Shown here in pieces: positions 1-7,062 of a stretch of 18,216 nt of DNA. The notes beneath the pieces are model-generated. The model searched no databases. It was not told the origin of the DNA and worked only from the letters and a program-made list of their open reading frames with translations. Source of the stretch: Pseudomonadota bacterium (GTDB lineage: Bacteria > Pseudomonadota > Alphaproteobacteria > Rhizobiales > Beijerinckiaceae); assembly GCA_023386115.1 (NCBI GenBank), contig JAEWKL010000115.1, forward strand, positions 1 through 18,216, read 5' to 3'. Position 1 is the first letter of the stretch. Each line of letters starts with the position of its first letter. The position numbers and the translations under genes are program-made.

Positions 1-51
1 GGCCCGGACTTAGGTCTGAGATGCTTTGGTCGCAGCCGTCCTACCCGAGGG

Positions 52-1854
52 TCAGTTCGGCAGGGTGAAGACGGTCAGCTGGCCACCGAGATTGGTGTAG
101 CTCGACAGGGCGGCGTAGCCGCCGACCGCGCCGAGGCCGGCATTCGGGTCGGTGAGACCGGCCGCAAGACCGATGCCCGCCCAGCCGCCGACGCCCGAGA
201 GGACGGCGATCTGCTGCTTGCCCTTGTGCTGGTAGGTCATCACGTTGCCGATGATGCCCGACGGGGTCTTGAACTTGTAGAGCTCCTTGCCGGTCTTGGA
301 ATCGACCGCCTTCAGGTAACCCTCCAGCGTGCCGTAGAACACCACGTCGCCGGCGGTGGCGAGAGCGCCCGACCACACCGAGAACTGCTCCGGCACCGAC
401 CACTTGATCTTGCCGGCCACGTTGTCCCAGGCGATGAAGTTGCCCATGCCGCCGTGGCTGTTGGGCGCCGGATACATCGACAGGGTCGCACCGACATAGG
501 GCTGGCCCGGGGTGTAGCTCACCCGGAACGGCTCATAGTCCATGCAGACGTGGTTGGTCGGCACGTAGAACAGGTTGGTCTTGGGCGAGTAGGCCGCCGG
601 CTGCTGGTCCTTGGAGCCGAGCGCCGCCGGGCAGATGCCCTTCGAGTTGGTATCCTCGCCGTTCTGGTCGGTCGAGTACTTGGCGACGACGAGCGGACGG
701 CCGTAGGTCTTCGAGGACTTGTCCTGGTCGACCTTGGTGGCCCAGTTCACCGCCGGATCGTACTTCTCGGCGACGAGCAGCTCTCCGGTGGCGCGATCCA
801 GGGTGTAGCCGAAGCCGTTGCGGTCGAAGTGGGTCAGGAGCGGACGCTCCTTGTCGCCGACCTTCTGATCCGTGAGGATCATCTCGTTGATGCCGTCATA
901 GTCCCACTCGTCGTGGGGGGTCATCTGGTAGACCCACTTCGCCACGCCGGTATCGGCGTCACGGGCGAAGATCGTCATCGACCACTTGTTGTCGCCCGGG
1001 CGCTGCTTCGGGTTCCAGGTCGAGGGGTTGCCGGTGCCGTAATAGACCAGGTTCAGCTTCGGGTCGTAGGAATACCAGCCCCAGGTCGAGGCGCCGCCGG
1101 TCTTCCACTGGTCGCCTTCCCAGGTCTTGATCGACGAGTCCTTGCCGACCGGCTTGCCGAGCTCGGTGGTCTTCTCGGGGTCGATCTTCATCTCGGCGTC
1201 AGGGCCGACATTGTAGGCGCGCCAGGCCTGCTTGCCGGTCTTGAGGTCGTAGGCGGTGATGTGGCCGCGGATGCCGTACTCGGCGCCCGAGATGCCGACG
1301 ATCAGCTTGTCCTTCACCGGCATCACGGTGGCGGTGTTGGTCTCGCCGATCTTCGGATCGCCGTTCTGCACCGACCAGTTCACCTTGCCGGTCTTGGCAT
1401 CGAGCGAGACGATGGTGGTGTCGGCCTGGTGCAGGAAGATCGCGCCGTCGGCATAGGCCAGGCCACGGTTCACCGTGTCGCAGCACATCACCGGGATGAC
1501 GTTGGGGTCCTGCTTCGGCTCGTACTTCCAGAGGATCTTGCCCTCCTGGTTGAGGTCGAGCGCGTAGACGATGTTCGGGAACGGCGTGTGGACATACATC
1601 ACGTCGCCGACGACCAGCGGCGAGCCCTCGTGGCCGCGCAGCACGCCGGTCGAGAAGGTCCAGGCCACCTGCAGCTTGTTGACGTTGCCGGTGTTGATCT
1701 GGTCGAGCTTGGAATAGCGCGTGTTGGCGTAGTCGAGCGTCTGCAGGACCTGCTCGGCCGGGTTGGCCGAACGCTTCAGCACGTCTTCGTTGGCCAGCGC
1801 CGGGACGGCACCGAGGATGCCCGCGCTCACCGCAAGGAGATGGACCGCTCTCAT
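52..1854 (-). CDS. xoxF: XoxF lanthanide-dependent PQQ methanol dehydrogenase
   Basis: Periplasmic quinoprotein that oxidises methanol to formaldehyde or formate with PQQ and a lanthanide, passing electrons to a c-type cytochrome. The 600-residue product has a signal peptide (residues 1-21, cleavage after Ala-Leu-Ala) and a beta-propeller with repeated Trp-containing blades. The vicinal Cys pair is at 124-125. The metal-binding Glu is at 192 (GAEYG) and Asn at 276 (GTGNPSTWNP). Catalytic Asp318 is followed two residues on by Asp320 (DEWDYDG); this extra Asp distinguishes lanthanide XoxF from calcium MxaF, which has Ala there. The ATG at 1854 is chosen over in-frame codons up to 2103 because GGAGGA lies just upstream and the signal peptide starts there. 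Sequence and length match recalled Methylorubrum XoxF1 very closely. The xoxG/xoxJ partner genes are not visible; only 51 nt follow the stop. Family and subclass are well supported. Confidence 0.96.
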   Translation of the reverse strand: MRAVHLLAVSAGILGAVPALANEDVLKRSANPAEQVLQTLDYANTRYSKLDQINTGNVNKLQVAWTFSTGVLRGHEGSPLVVGDVMYVHTPFPNIVYALDLNQEGKILWKYEPKQDPNVIPVMCCDTVNRGLAYADGAIFLHQADTTIVSLDAKTGKVNWSVQNGDPKIGETNTATVMPVKDKLIVGISGAEYGIRGHITAYDLKTGKQAWRAYNVGPDAEMKIDPEKTTELGKPVGKDSSIKTWEGDQWKTGGASTWGWYSYDPKLNLVYYGTGNPSTWNPKQRPGDNKWSMTIFARDADTGVAKWVYQMTPHDEWDYDGINEMILTDQKVGDKERPLLTHFDRNGFGYTLDRATGELLVAEKYDPAVNWATKVDQDKSSKTYGRPLVVAKYSTDQNGEDTNSKGICPAALGSKDQQPAAYSPKTNLFYVPTNHVCMDYEPFRVSYTPGQPYVGATLSMYPAPNSHGGMGNFIAWDNVAGKIKWSVPEQFSVWSGALATAGDVVFYGTLEGYLKAVDSKTGKELYKFKTPSGIIGNVMTYQHKGKQQIAVLSGVGGWAGIGLAAGLTDPNAGLGAVGGYAALSSYTNLGGQLTVFTLPN

Positions 1855-1883
1855 GGATTCCTCCGACAGGTGCATTCCGCTGC

Positions 1884-1902
1884 GCGCCCCAAGGCGGGGC
1901 GC
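1884..1902 (-). promoter_or_regulatory. GC-rich hairpin in the xoxF leader
   Basis: GCGCCCC (1884-1890) and GGGGCGC (1896-1902) form a perfect 7-bp stem with a 5-nt loop, ending about 30 nt before the xoxF start and close to its GGAGGA ribosome site. It would fold in the leader RNA and could affect translation or transcript stability. The regulatory role is inference from position. Confidence 0.35.
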
Positions 1903-2072
1903 ATCAAGCCGTTCCTGTTGTTTGCGTTTTGGGGATGTCGTTGGCCTCGGCAGCGTGTCACAACCGGCCGCCAGCGGGACTGGCGTGATAGGTGCCCGGG
2001 CGGGCCTTGCCGTGTCTGCGAACCGAACACCGCCTTCCCCTGGCGGTACCGTTGAAACCGAAGCTTGAAGGA

Positions 2073-2100
2073 ACTCTAAGAGAAATTGGGACGCCGTCAA
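2073..2100 (-). promoter_or_regulatory. Candidate sigma-70-like promoter for xoxF
   Basis: On the minus strand a TTGACG -35-like hexamer (2095-2100) is separated by 16 nt from TAGAGT (2073-2078), which matches the -10 consensus at 4 of 6 bases. Transcription would start near 2066 and give a leader of about 210 nt before the ATG at 1854. Position and orientation fit xoxF, but alphaproteobacterial promoters are loose and no mapped start is available, so this is a pattern match only. Confidence 0.35.
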
Positions 2101-2169
2101 CATACCTGCCTGCGGCAGGGCGCCCCTGACCGACCCCGAAATCCATAACTAAGGTATACACCGCCTTGA

Positions 2170-2209
2170 ATGCTGCTATGCAGCATGAACATTGTGCTCT
2201 GCAACATCA
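2170..2209. promoter_or_regulatory. Palindromic operator-like cluster in the gap between the metallohydrolase gene and xoxF
   Basis: ATGCTGC (2170-2176) and GCAGCAT (2180-2186) form a perfect 7-bp palindrome around TAT. A few bases on is ATTGTGCTCTGCAACATCA (2191-2209), which shares an 11-mer (CTGCAACATCA) with a second palindrome near 12828. The TGC...GCA spacing resembles binding sites of PhaR-type regulators, but this resemblance is from memory. Apart from this cluster and the candidate promoter, I see no gene in the 1855-2281 gap. Confidence 0.3.
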
Positions 2210-2281
2210 ATCGGACGTGATCGATCTTGTTGGTCGACGAACGAGATAGCCTTGCCGGGAGACCTAACCGTAAGTCGTCGA

Positions 2282-3211
2282 TTATTCCCATTCCAATTCC
2301 TGGTAGGCGGTGGTGGCGTTGCGGGCGTTGAACTCGTCGAACAAGGCCCATTCGCTCGCCTCGCCCTGCGCGGCGCGGCCCGCCTCGCCGATCGGCGTTC
2401 CGTCCCGCACCATCGTCCGCACCTGCGCCTCGACGACCGCGAGGTAGCGGTCGATCGGTCCGGCGGCGGCGGGCCACGGGACGGCGGCGGGGCCGTGGCC
2501 CGGCACCACCCGGGCGGCAGGCCGCGCCCGCAGGGAACGCAGGGTCGCGATCCAGCCGGTGAGCCGCCCGTCGAGGGCCGGCACGTGGCCGACGAAGAGC
2601 AGGTCGCCGAGGAACCAGGTGTCGGTGACCGCGTCCCGCACGGTCAGGTCGCTGTTGGTGTGGGCGGTCGGCCAGGCTTCGAGGTGCAGGACCCGGCCGC
2701 CGAGGTCGAGGTCGAGACGTGTCGAGACCAGCAGGGTCGGCGGCACGATCCGGGTACCGGCAAAGCCGGGGCCGACGAGATCGGCATTGGCCCGCAGATA
2801 GCCGTCCGCCCGCGCGGCCAGGGCCTCCGGCAGGGCGTGGTGGCCGACGACGATCGTGCCCGCCTCCGCGAAGGCGGCGTTGCCGAGCAGGTGGTCGGGA
2901 TGGACGTGGGTGTTGATCACGTAGCGCACCGGCAGGGCGGTGCGCTGCCGGAGCGCCGCGCGCAGGCGCTGCCCCGCCCTCAGGCTGCCGCCGGTATCGA
3001 TCACCGCCACCGCCTCGCGCCCGATCACGAAGCCGACATTGGCGATGGCGCCGTCATTGTCCCGCCCGGCCAGCGCGTAGGGCGCGGCATAGACGAAGAT
3101 TCCGGGCGCGACCTCCTGCACGGCCAGGGGCGGCACGGCCTGATCGTCCTCGGCCCGGGCCGGCGTCCCGACGAGCGCGAGGACGAGGAGCAGAGCGGCG
3201 GGGGCCCTCAC
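2282..3211 (-). CDS. Quinoprotein relay system zinc metallohydrolase (MBL fold)
   Basis: A 309-residue exported metallo-beta-lactamase-fold protein. Residues 1-20 form a signal peptide (hydrophobic core LLLVLALVG, cleavage near ARA). Zinc ligands are in order: His102, His104, Asp106, His107 (NTHVHPDH), His184 (AHTNSD), Asp203 (FLGDLLF) and His239 (PGHG). The sequence matches the SoxH-related family found beside PQQ dehydrogenases (quinoprotein relay system zinc metallohydrolase 2, recalled as TIGR04559). That placement suits its position just upstream of xoxF, on the same strand. The GTG at 3211 is chosen because the signal peptide begins there and its bases overlap the TGA of the preceding methyltransferase gene, implying translational coupling. 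The open frame continues to 3916, but upstream it is a shadow of the overlapping gene. The substrate is unknown. Confidence 0.88.
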   Translation of the reverse strand: MRAPAALLLVLALVGTPARAEDDQAVPPLAVQEVAPGIFVYAAPYALAGRDNDGAIANVGFVIGREAVAVIDTGGSLRAGQRLRAALRQRTALPVRYVINTHVHPDHLLGNAAFAEAGTIVVGHHALPEALAARADGYLRANADLVGPGFAGTRIVPPTLLVSTRLDLDLGGRVLHLEAWPTAHTNSDLTVRDAVTDTWFLGDLLFVGHVPALDGRLTGWIATLRSLRARPAARVVPGHGPAAVPWPAAAGPIDRYLAVVEAQVRTMVRDGTPIGEAGRAAQGEASEWALFDEFNARNATTAYQELEWE

Positions 3212-3705
3212 GCTTCGCCGGTCTCCGCGTCGCCGGCCTGCGGCGGTGCCAGGGGCGTGAACAGGGTGCGGTCGGGCTTGATATCGAGGAGCGGCGTGCC
3301 GTCGAGGCAATCGAGGCCCCGGACGTGCAGTACGCCGTCCTGGACCCCGATCAGATGGACGATGCTGGTGCCGATCGGGTTCGGCCGCACCGGCGAGCGC
3401 AGCGAGAAGGTGCCCCGGGTGGTGCCGTCGTTGGCGGGGCTCTGGCGCACCAGGTCGCGCCGCGAGCGGTCGAGCCAGTACAGCACCTCCAGGCGGGCGT
3501 AGAGGGCGACGCCGTCGAGGGCCTCGCGCCAGGGGGGAAACACCTCGATCCGGCAGGCCGGCCCGTCGGGCCGGCCCTGGCGCGGGCAGACGAGGCGGTC
3601 GGTCCAGGGGGTGCGGATGCGGCCGATGAAGACGAGGCCGGCATCGTCGGGCGCGGGCGGCACCACCGCGATCTCGCCGGCCCGGATCTCGTTCAGGCGC
3701 ACCAT
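3208..3705 (-). CDS. TsaA/TrmO-family tRNA methyltransferase
   Basis: A 165-residue single-domain protein of the TsaA-like (UPF0066) family. Characterised members (TrmO) N6-methylate threonylcarbamoyladenosine at tRNA position 37 using S-adenosylmethionine. Key motifs are FIGRIRTPW (residues 26-34), the family signature SPVRPNPIG (104-112), and a conserved later block LDGTPLLDIKPD (134-145). Length is typical for the short alphaproteobacterial form. The ATG at 3705 has a purine-rich stretch (GGGAGAGA) about 7 nt upstream. It overlaps the metallohydrolase by 4 nt at its 3' end, so the two are co-transcribed. The gene pairing has no obvious functional logic. Family assignment is firm; enzymatic identity with TrmO is inferred. 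Confidence 0.88.
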   Translation of the reverse strand: MVRLNEIRAGEIAVVPPAPDDAGLVFIGRIRTPWTDRLVCPRQGRPDGPACRIEVFPPWREALDGVALYARLEVLYWLDRSRRDLVRQSPANDGTTRGTFSLRSPVRPNPIGTSIVHLIGVQDGVLHVRGLDCLDGTPLLDIKPDRTLFTPLAPPQAGDAETGEA

Positions 3706-3919
3706 CGGGCGTCGTCTCTCCCGGGGAGTTCACTCCCCCTCGTGCAGGTCGGGCGCTGACGGAGGTGTTCAGACTGCGCCGGCCCGACCTGCCGCCGGCC
3801 CGACCCGCGGGGGCAGTCGTCGGGCCTAGCGTCAAGACCCTAGAGCAGCGCCCGCTCGCCTGGCAATCTCCCGGCGGATCAAGCCGTTGGATCGGCGCGC
3901 CGGTGCCTCGGCTCATGCC

Positions 3920-4921
3920 TCAGTAAGTCGCGAAGATCTCCCGCAGGACCACCGGGTCGCGGGTCACCGTGAGGGCCAGCGCCAGCAGGATGCGGGCCTT
4001 CTGCGGCGTCAGGTTGTCGGCGCTGAGGATGCCGAGCTCGGCGAGCCGCTTCGTCTCCGGCACCACGCCGCTGCCGGCCCGGGTCGATTGCACCACGGCG
4101 ATGCCGGCGGCCACGGCGGCGCCGAGGGCCTCGGCCTCCGCCGGCGGGGTCATGCCGGGGGCGAGCCCGGCCGAGACGAGGCCCTGCGCGCCCGCCGCCG
4201 CGAAGGCCCGCACCGCCGTGCCGTCCGCATCGGCGTAGGAATAGGAGATGTCGACCCGCGGCAGGGCATCGAGGCCGCGGATGTCGAACGGCGTGCCGGG
4301 GGCGTGGCGCCGCTCGCTCCGGCGGTAATAGCGCAGATGCGGCCCGTCGACCTGGCCCAACACGCCGAAATCCGGCGTCCGGAAGGTCTGGAGCCGGGCC
4401 ACCGAGGTCTTGGTCACCTCGCGGGCGGCCTGGATCTCGTCGTTGAGCACGACCAGCACGCCGCGTCCCCGGGAGGCCGGCGCCGCCGCCGTGCGCAGGG
4501 CGGCGACGAGGTTGAGATCGGCATCGCTCGACAGGGCGCTGATCGGCCGCTGCGAGCCCACCAGCACCACCGGCACGTCGACGGTGAGCGTGAGGCCGAG
4601 CGCGTAGGCGGTCTCCTCCAGGGTGGCGGTGCCGTGCCCGATCACGATGCCGGCGAGGTCCGGATGCTCCGCCACCAGCCGCTCGCAGAGCAGCACCAGG
4701 GCCTTCCAGTCGGAGAAGCCGATGCCCGGGCTCGTCACCGCCCGGTAGCGCACCGGCACCACCTCGGCGACGGCGGCGGCCTCCGGCACCCGCGCCAGGA
4801 TCTCCTCCGCCTCCAGGCGCTCGCCGGTGGCGGTGTAGTCGAGGATGTCGAGACGGTCGCGGCCCACCGACGAGAGGGTGCCGCCGGTGCCGATGAAGGC
4901 GACCTTGGGACGTGCGGTCAT
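3920..4921 (-). CDS. Asparaginase-family amidohydrolase, catalytic Asp replaced
   Basis: A 333-residue cytoplasmic protein of the bacterial L-asparaginase/glutaminase fold; the family hydrolyses Asn (or Gln) to the acid and ammonia. Present are the N-terminal nucleophile loop FIGTGGTLSS with Thr12, the second motif HGTATLEET (96-104), the substrate-region SSDADLNL, and the VTKT motif with Lys171, equivalent to E. coli AnsB Lys162. The second motif is normally HGTDT; here the Asp of the Thr-Lys-Asp triad (AnsB Asp90) is Ala99. No signal peptide is seen. It lies 9 nt downstream of the secreted hydrolase gene on the same strand, so the two are probably one operon. Family is certain; activity and substrate are open because of the missing Asp. 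Confidence 0.9.
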   Translation of the reverse strand: MTARPKVAFIGTGGTLSSVGRDRLDILDYTATGERLEAEEILARVPEAAAVAEVVPVRYRAVTSPGIGFSDWKALVLLCERLVAEHPDLAGIVIGHGTATLEETAYALGLTLTVDVPVVLVGSQRPISALSSDADLNLVAALRTAAAPASRGRGVLVVLNDEIQAAREVTKTSVARLQTFRTPDFGVLGQVDGPHLRYYRRSERRHAPGTPFDIRGLDALPRVDISYSYADADGTAVRAFAAAGAQGLVSAGLAPGMTPPAEAEALGAAVAAGIAVVQSTRAGSGVVPETKRLAELGILSADNLTPQKARILLALALTVTRDPVVLREIFATY

Positions 4922-4930
4922 GCTGCTGGT

Positions 4931-5986
4931 TTACCTCGTGCTCGCGCCCTTGCTCGCAGGGACTGGGCCGGCGTCGCCGCAGCCCGGCGCATCGAACAGG
5001 GCGGCGAGGCCGCAGGCCGAACCGAGCATCCGCCCGCCGTCGTGGCCGACGCCCGGCACCACGTGCAGGGGCTGGCGCAGGTCGGGATGCCGGGCCTTCA
5101 GGGCCGCCCGGTAGGCTTGGCCGCGGGCGAGGCGGAAGGGCCCCTGCGCCTCGGCCATGCAGCTCTTGTCCAGGGCGCGGTGATCCGGGTCGATGTCCCG
5201 GGCGCCGAGCAGGTAGGTCACCGGCCGCGCGACGTAGGCCGCCTCCAGGGCCGCCGGCGCGGCGCCTGCCGCGTAGCGCGGCAGGTCGCGCATCCCGTAT
5301 TTCCAGTGGTCATAGCCGGGGCAACCCGTGGTCGGGCCGGGCCGGTCGGGCGTGAAATAGGCGTAGCTGCTCGGATTGGCGACGACATAGCTCACGGCGA
5401 CGCCCCGCTGCGCCAGGGCGTCGCCGGCCCGGGACAGGACGGCGTAGCGCTGCGCCACCTGCCCGCCGCCGGAATGCCCCGCGACGACGATGCGCGCCAG
5501 GTTCGGGAAGCGCGCCCGGTCGCCGAGCCGCGCCAGGATCGCGTCGAGCGCGTCGAAGGAGCTCAAGGGTTGCGGCCCGAGCGCGTCGTCCCCGCCCTGC
5601 CAGCCCTCGAGGGTCCAGTGCAGCACGTCCGCCGGCAGGGCGTGGCCGGCCCAATCGACCTGGCTGAGGAATTGCGGCACCACGAGGAGCGCCCCGGCCC
5701 CCGCCGCGCCTGCCGCCTCGCGGGCGGCGAGCGCCGAGGCGTAGTAGACGTCGGCGTCGCGCAGGCGACCGTGCAGCACGATCACCGCCCGGGTCACCTC
5801 CGGGTGGGGCACGTCCAGGTCGGCGGAGGCGAAGAGCCGAAGGTTCGCCCCCGGCGCCACCGTCAGGCTCCGGTCGGCCACCGCCGCCACCGGCCGGCGA
5901 TGCGGGCCGGCCTCGTCGGCGGCCTCGGCGCGGCCGGCGAGCAGGGCGATGACGAGCGGAAGGACGGAGCGGAGCAGGGATGCCAT
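4931..5986 (-). CDS. Secreted alpha/beta hydrolase
   Basis: A 351-residue protein with an N-terminal signal peptide (residues 1-22, core VLPLVIALLAG, cleavage at AEA-A). An early strand-loop VIVLHG matches the oxyanion region of alpha/beta hydrolases. The nucleophile elbow is GHSGGG with Ser as the likely nucleophile, the acid is probably the Asp in LGARDIDPDH, and the His is in GVGHDGG near the C-terminus. Several Cys residues in the C-terminal half (TGCPGY, KSCMAE, GSACGL, PGCGD) may form disulfides in the periplasm. The ATG at 5986 is chosen from the signal peptide; in-frame codons upstream run through a tRNA remnant and are not coding. First gene of a probable operon with the asparaginase-like gene. 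Substrate not recognised; an esterase or lipase-like role is a guess. Confidence 0.85.
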   Translation of the reverse strand: MASLLRSVLPLVIALLAGRAEAADEAGPHRRPVAAVADRSLTVAPGANLRLFASADLDVPHPEVTRAVIVLHGRLRDADVYYASALAAREAAGAAGAGALLVVPQFLSQVDWAGHALPADVLHWTLEGWQGGDDALGPQPLSSFDALDAILARLGDRARFPNLARIVVAGHSGGGQVAQRYAVLSRAGDALAQRGVAVSYVVANPSSYAYFTPDRPGPTTGCPGYDHWKYGMRDLPRYAAGAAPAALEAAYVARPVTYLLGARDIDPDHRALDKSCMAEAQGPFRLARGQAYRAALKARHPDLRQPLHVVPGVGHDGGRMLGSACGLAALFDAPGCGDAGPVPASKGASTR

Positions 5987-6036
5987 CGGAGCTCGGCCAA
6001 GGCCGGTCCGTCCGGGAGCCGATCCGGGATGACCGG

Positions 6037-6081
6037 TGCCGGCGGAGGGGATCGAACCCCCGACCTTCGGTTTACGAAACC
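6037..6081 (-). pseudogene. tRNA-Thr 3' fragment (CGU anticodon), probable attachment-site remnant
   Basis: Read on the minus strand this has an intact anticodon arm (TTGGT/ACCGA stem extending to 6086, loop TTCGTAA), variable loop, T arm with TTCGATC, and the 3' acceptor strand CGCCGGC plus A73. The 5' side fails: the D arm is missing or too short, the upstream GCCGCGG pairs only partly with the 3' acceptor strand, and no encoded CCA follows. It matches the complete tRNA-Thr at 11594-11668 over 47 nt (6035-6081) with one mismatch, at the wobble base. A highly diverged but functional tRNA cannot be wholly excluded. Confidence 0.7.
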
Positions 6082-6141
6082 AATGGACCACAACCGCGGC
6101 TCGCATCTATTCCGCAGCCGTAGCAATGCTTTATGCCCCGG

Positions 6142-6288
6142 TCAAGCCGGGAAGCCGATGCACCTTCGCCGTGTTTGCGCGGGCATGTCCTTGGCCCGCG
6201 CCTGCTCCTCGGGGGTCAGGAAGGGCAGGTAGAGCTCGGTCACTTTGATGCTCATGTGCCCCATCTCCTGCTGAAGCCGGCGGGCTCA
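6142..6288 (-). pseudogene. C-terminal remnant of a tyrosine integrase
   Basis: On the minus strand, about 48 codons read ARRLQQEMGHMSIKVTELYL followed by PFLTPEEQARAKDMP and a short basic tail to a TGA at 6142-6144. This matches the end of tyrosine recombinases: a GH-x-S block followed about nine residues later by the nucleophilic Tyr (TELY). A stop at 6286-6288 closes the frame upstream and no Arg-His-x-x-Arg part is found in any nearby frame, so the gene is truncated. Its position immediately inside the tRNA-Thr fragment is the usual location for the integrase of a tRNA-targeting integrative element. Confidence 0.72.
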
Positions 6289-6546
6289 CCCAGGGCTACG
6301 CCGCCTTGAGCCTGACCGGCGCCGCCCGGGACTTCAGCACCAGCCGCGGCGTGCTATCGGGCCTGTGCCTGATCGACACCGTCGCGGACATCGTCGGTAT
6401 CGAGCGCCTCGCCGGGTAGGTGGTGAAGTACGCCGAAGGCTGGAGCTGCGGGCCGGCAACGTGAGCGAGCGGGCTGCGGCCAACATGGTCGAGCTGATGC
6501 GCGGCCGTGTGGCGGTGGACAGCGACCTGCGCCTCAGCGGAGTCAC
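6289..6546. other. Degraded, non-coding mosaic sequence
   Basis: On the plus strand, open stretches change frame and stop quickly. One reads ALSLTGAARDF and on to GIERLAG before a TAG at 6417-6419; another, from about 6460, contains ANMVELMRGRVAVD. They look like pieces of former genes rather than one gene, and I recognise none of them. No RNA gene or repeat is seen. Confidence 0.3.
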
Positions 6547-6885
6547 CTACGCCCGCGAAGGCGGGATGTGGGTGGTCCGGATGCCGGAGCCCTCGAACAT
6601 GCCGGGACATGCGATCTTGTATGAGGCGATGAGTCGAACCGGCCCGCCGTGCGAGGAAAAGTTGACGGAGAAGCGCGTCAGCCGCGCCGGCTTCACCTCG
6701 ACGGTCACATCGCCGCCGTTGCTGCCCTCCGACACGTGAAGCGAAACCGTTCCGCCACCCGCCCATTCGGCGTGGCAGGGGCTCACCTCTCCGCTGAGAG
6801 TATAAAACCCGGGCGCGATCTCGCCCGGCTCAAAAATCCATACGGCAACAACTTCCGTGGCTGCTCCGCCATTCGGGTGGATCAC
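6547..6885 (-). pseudogene. Unrecognised beta-rich gene fragment
   Basis: From a GTG at 6885 an open frame of 112 codons contains VAVWIFEPGEIAPGFYTLSG, CHAEWAGGGTVSLHVSEG and VTVEVKPARLTRFSVNF. These alternating hydrophobic/polar strands look like a beta-sandwich domain and read as genuine protein. The frame stays open upstream but enters the repeat element that begins at 6907, so the original 5' end seems lost. The last ~15 codons run antisense to another protein-like stretch and may not be native. No family recognised; probably a truncated gene within the relic island. Confidence 0.4.
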
Positions 6886-6906
6886 GCCGCAATCATGCAG
6901 AGGCTT

Positions 6907-7062
6907 ATACCAACGGCCTAAGATGCTGACGCATCGATTCGATCCCGGGCAGGCCCGGGATCGACGAGGCCGTTGATCCATCCCGAATTGTCGACGCCAA
7001 GCCAGAGGCTTGGCGAAAATTCGAGAACGGAACCAAAGGTCGTTTTCAACGACCTTTGGTAT
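6907..7062. repeat. MITE-like structured element with terminal inverted repeats
   Basis: The ends are imperfect inverted repeats (TTATACCAACGG at the left, TAATACCAAAGG reading inward from the right; 10 of 12 match) with ATACCAA/TTGGTAT perfect. Inside are stacked hairpins: GATGC/GCATC (6922-6935), TCGATCCCGGG/CCCGGGATCGA (6939-6964) nested in CAACGGCCT/AGGCCGTTG (6911-6919, 6967-6975), CGCCAAGCC-AGA-GGCTTGGCG (6995-7015) inside CGAATT/AATTCG, and a 13-bp stem with a 3-nt loop (7032-7060). No coding potential. The 156-nt size, end repeats and folding suggest a miniature inverted-repeat element or a structured RNA. It abuts a truncated gene fragment. Confidence 0.6.

Noticed and set aside
226..2055. 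Long plus-strand open frame of 609 codons opposite xoxF
   Set aside because: It is antisense to a clearly recognised XoxF; its translation is a His/Arg/Val-rich shadow without domains.
3724..3739. Short inverted repeat GGGAGTTCACTCCC as an operator of the TrmO-family gene
   Set aside because: The arms are 6 bp with a 2-nt loop in a GC-rich region and nothing else supports a regulatory role.
3212..3916. N-terminal extension of the metallohydrolase frame
   Set aside because: This part overlaps the TrmO-family gene in another frame and has no protein-like character; the signal peptide fixes the start at 3211.
6037..6108. A complete functional tRNA-Thr(CGU)
   Set aside because: The anticodon and T arms are good, but the D arm is too short, the acceptor stem does not pair fully, and there is no encoded CCA.
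3887..6232. Plus-strand open frame of 781 codons
   Set aside because: It lies opposite the asparaginase and hydrolase genes and crosses the tRNA and integrase remnants; its Arg/Gly/His-rich translation is typical of a high-GC antisense frame.
6907..7062. CRISPR array or tandem repeat
   Set aside because: The hairpins differ in sequence from each other; there are no direct repeats with spacers.
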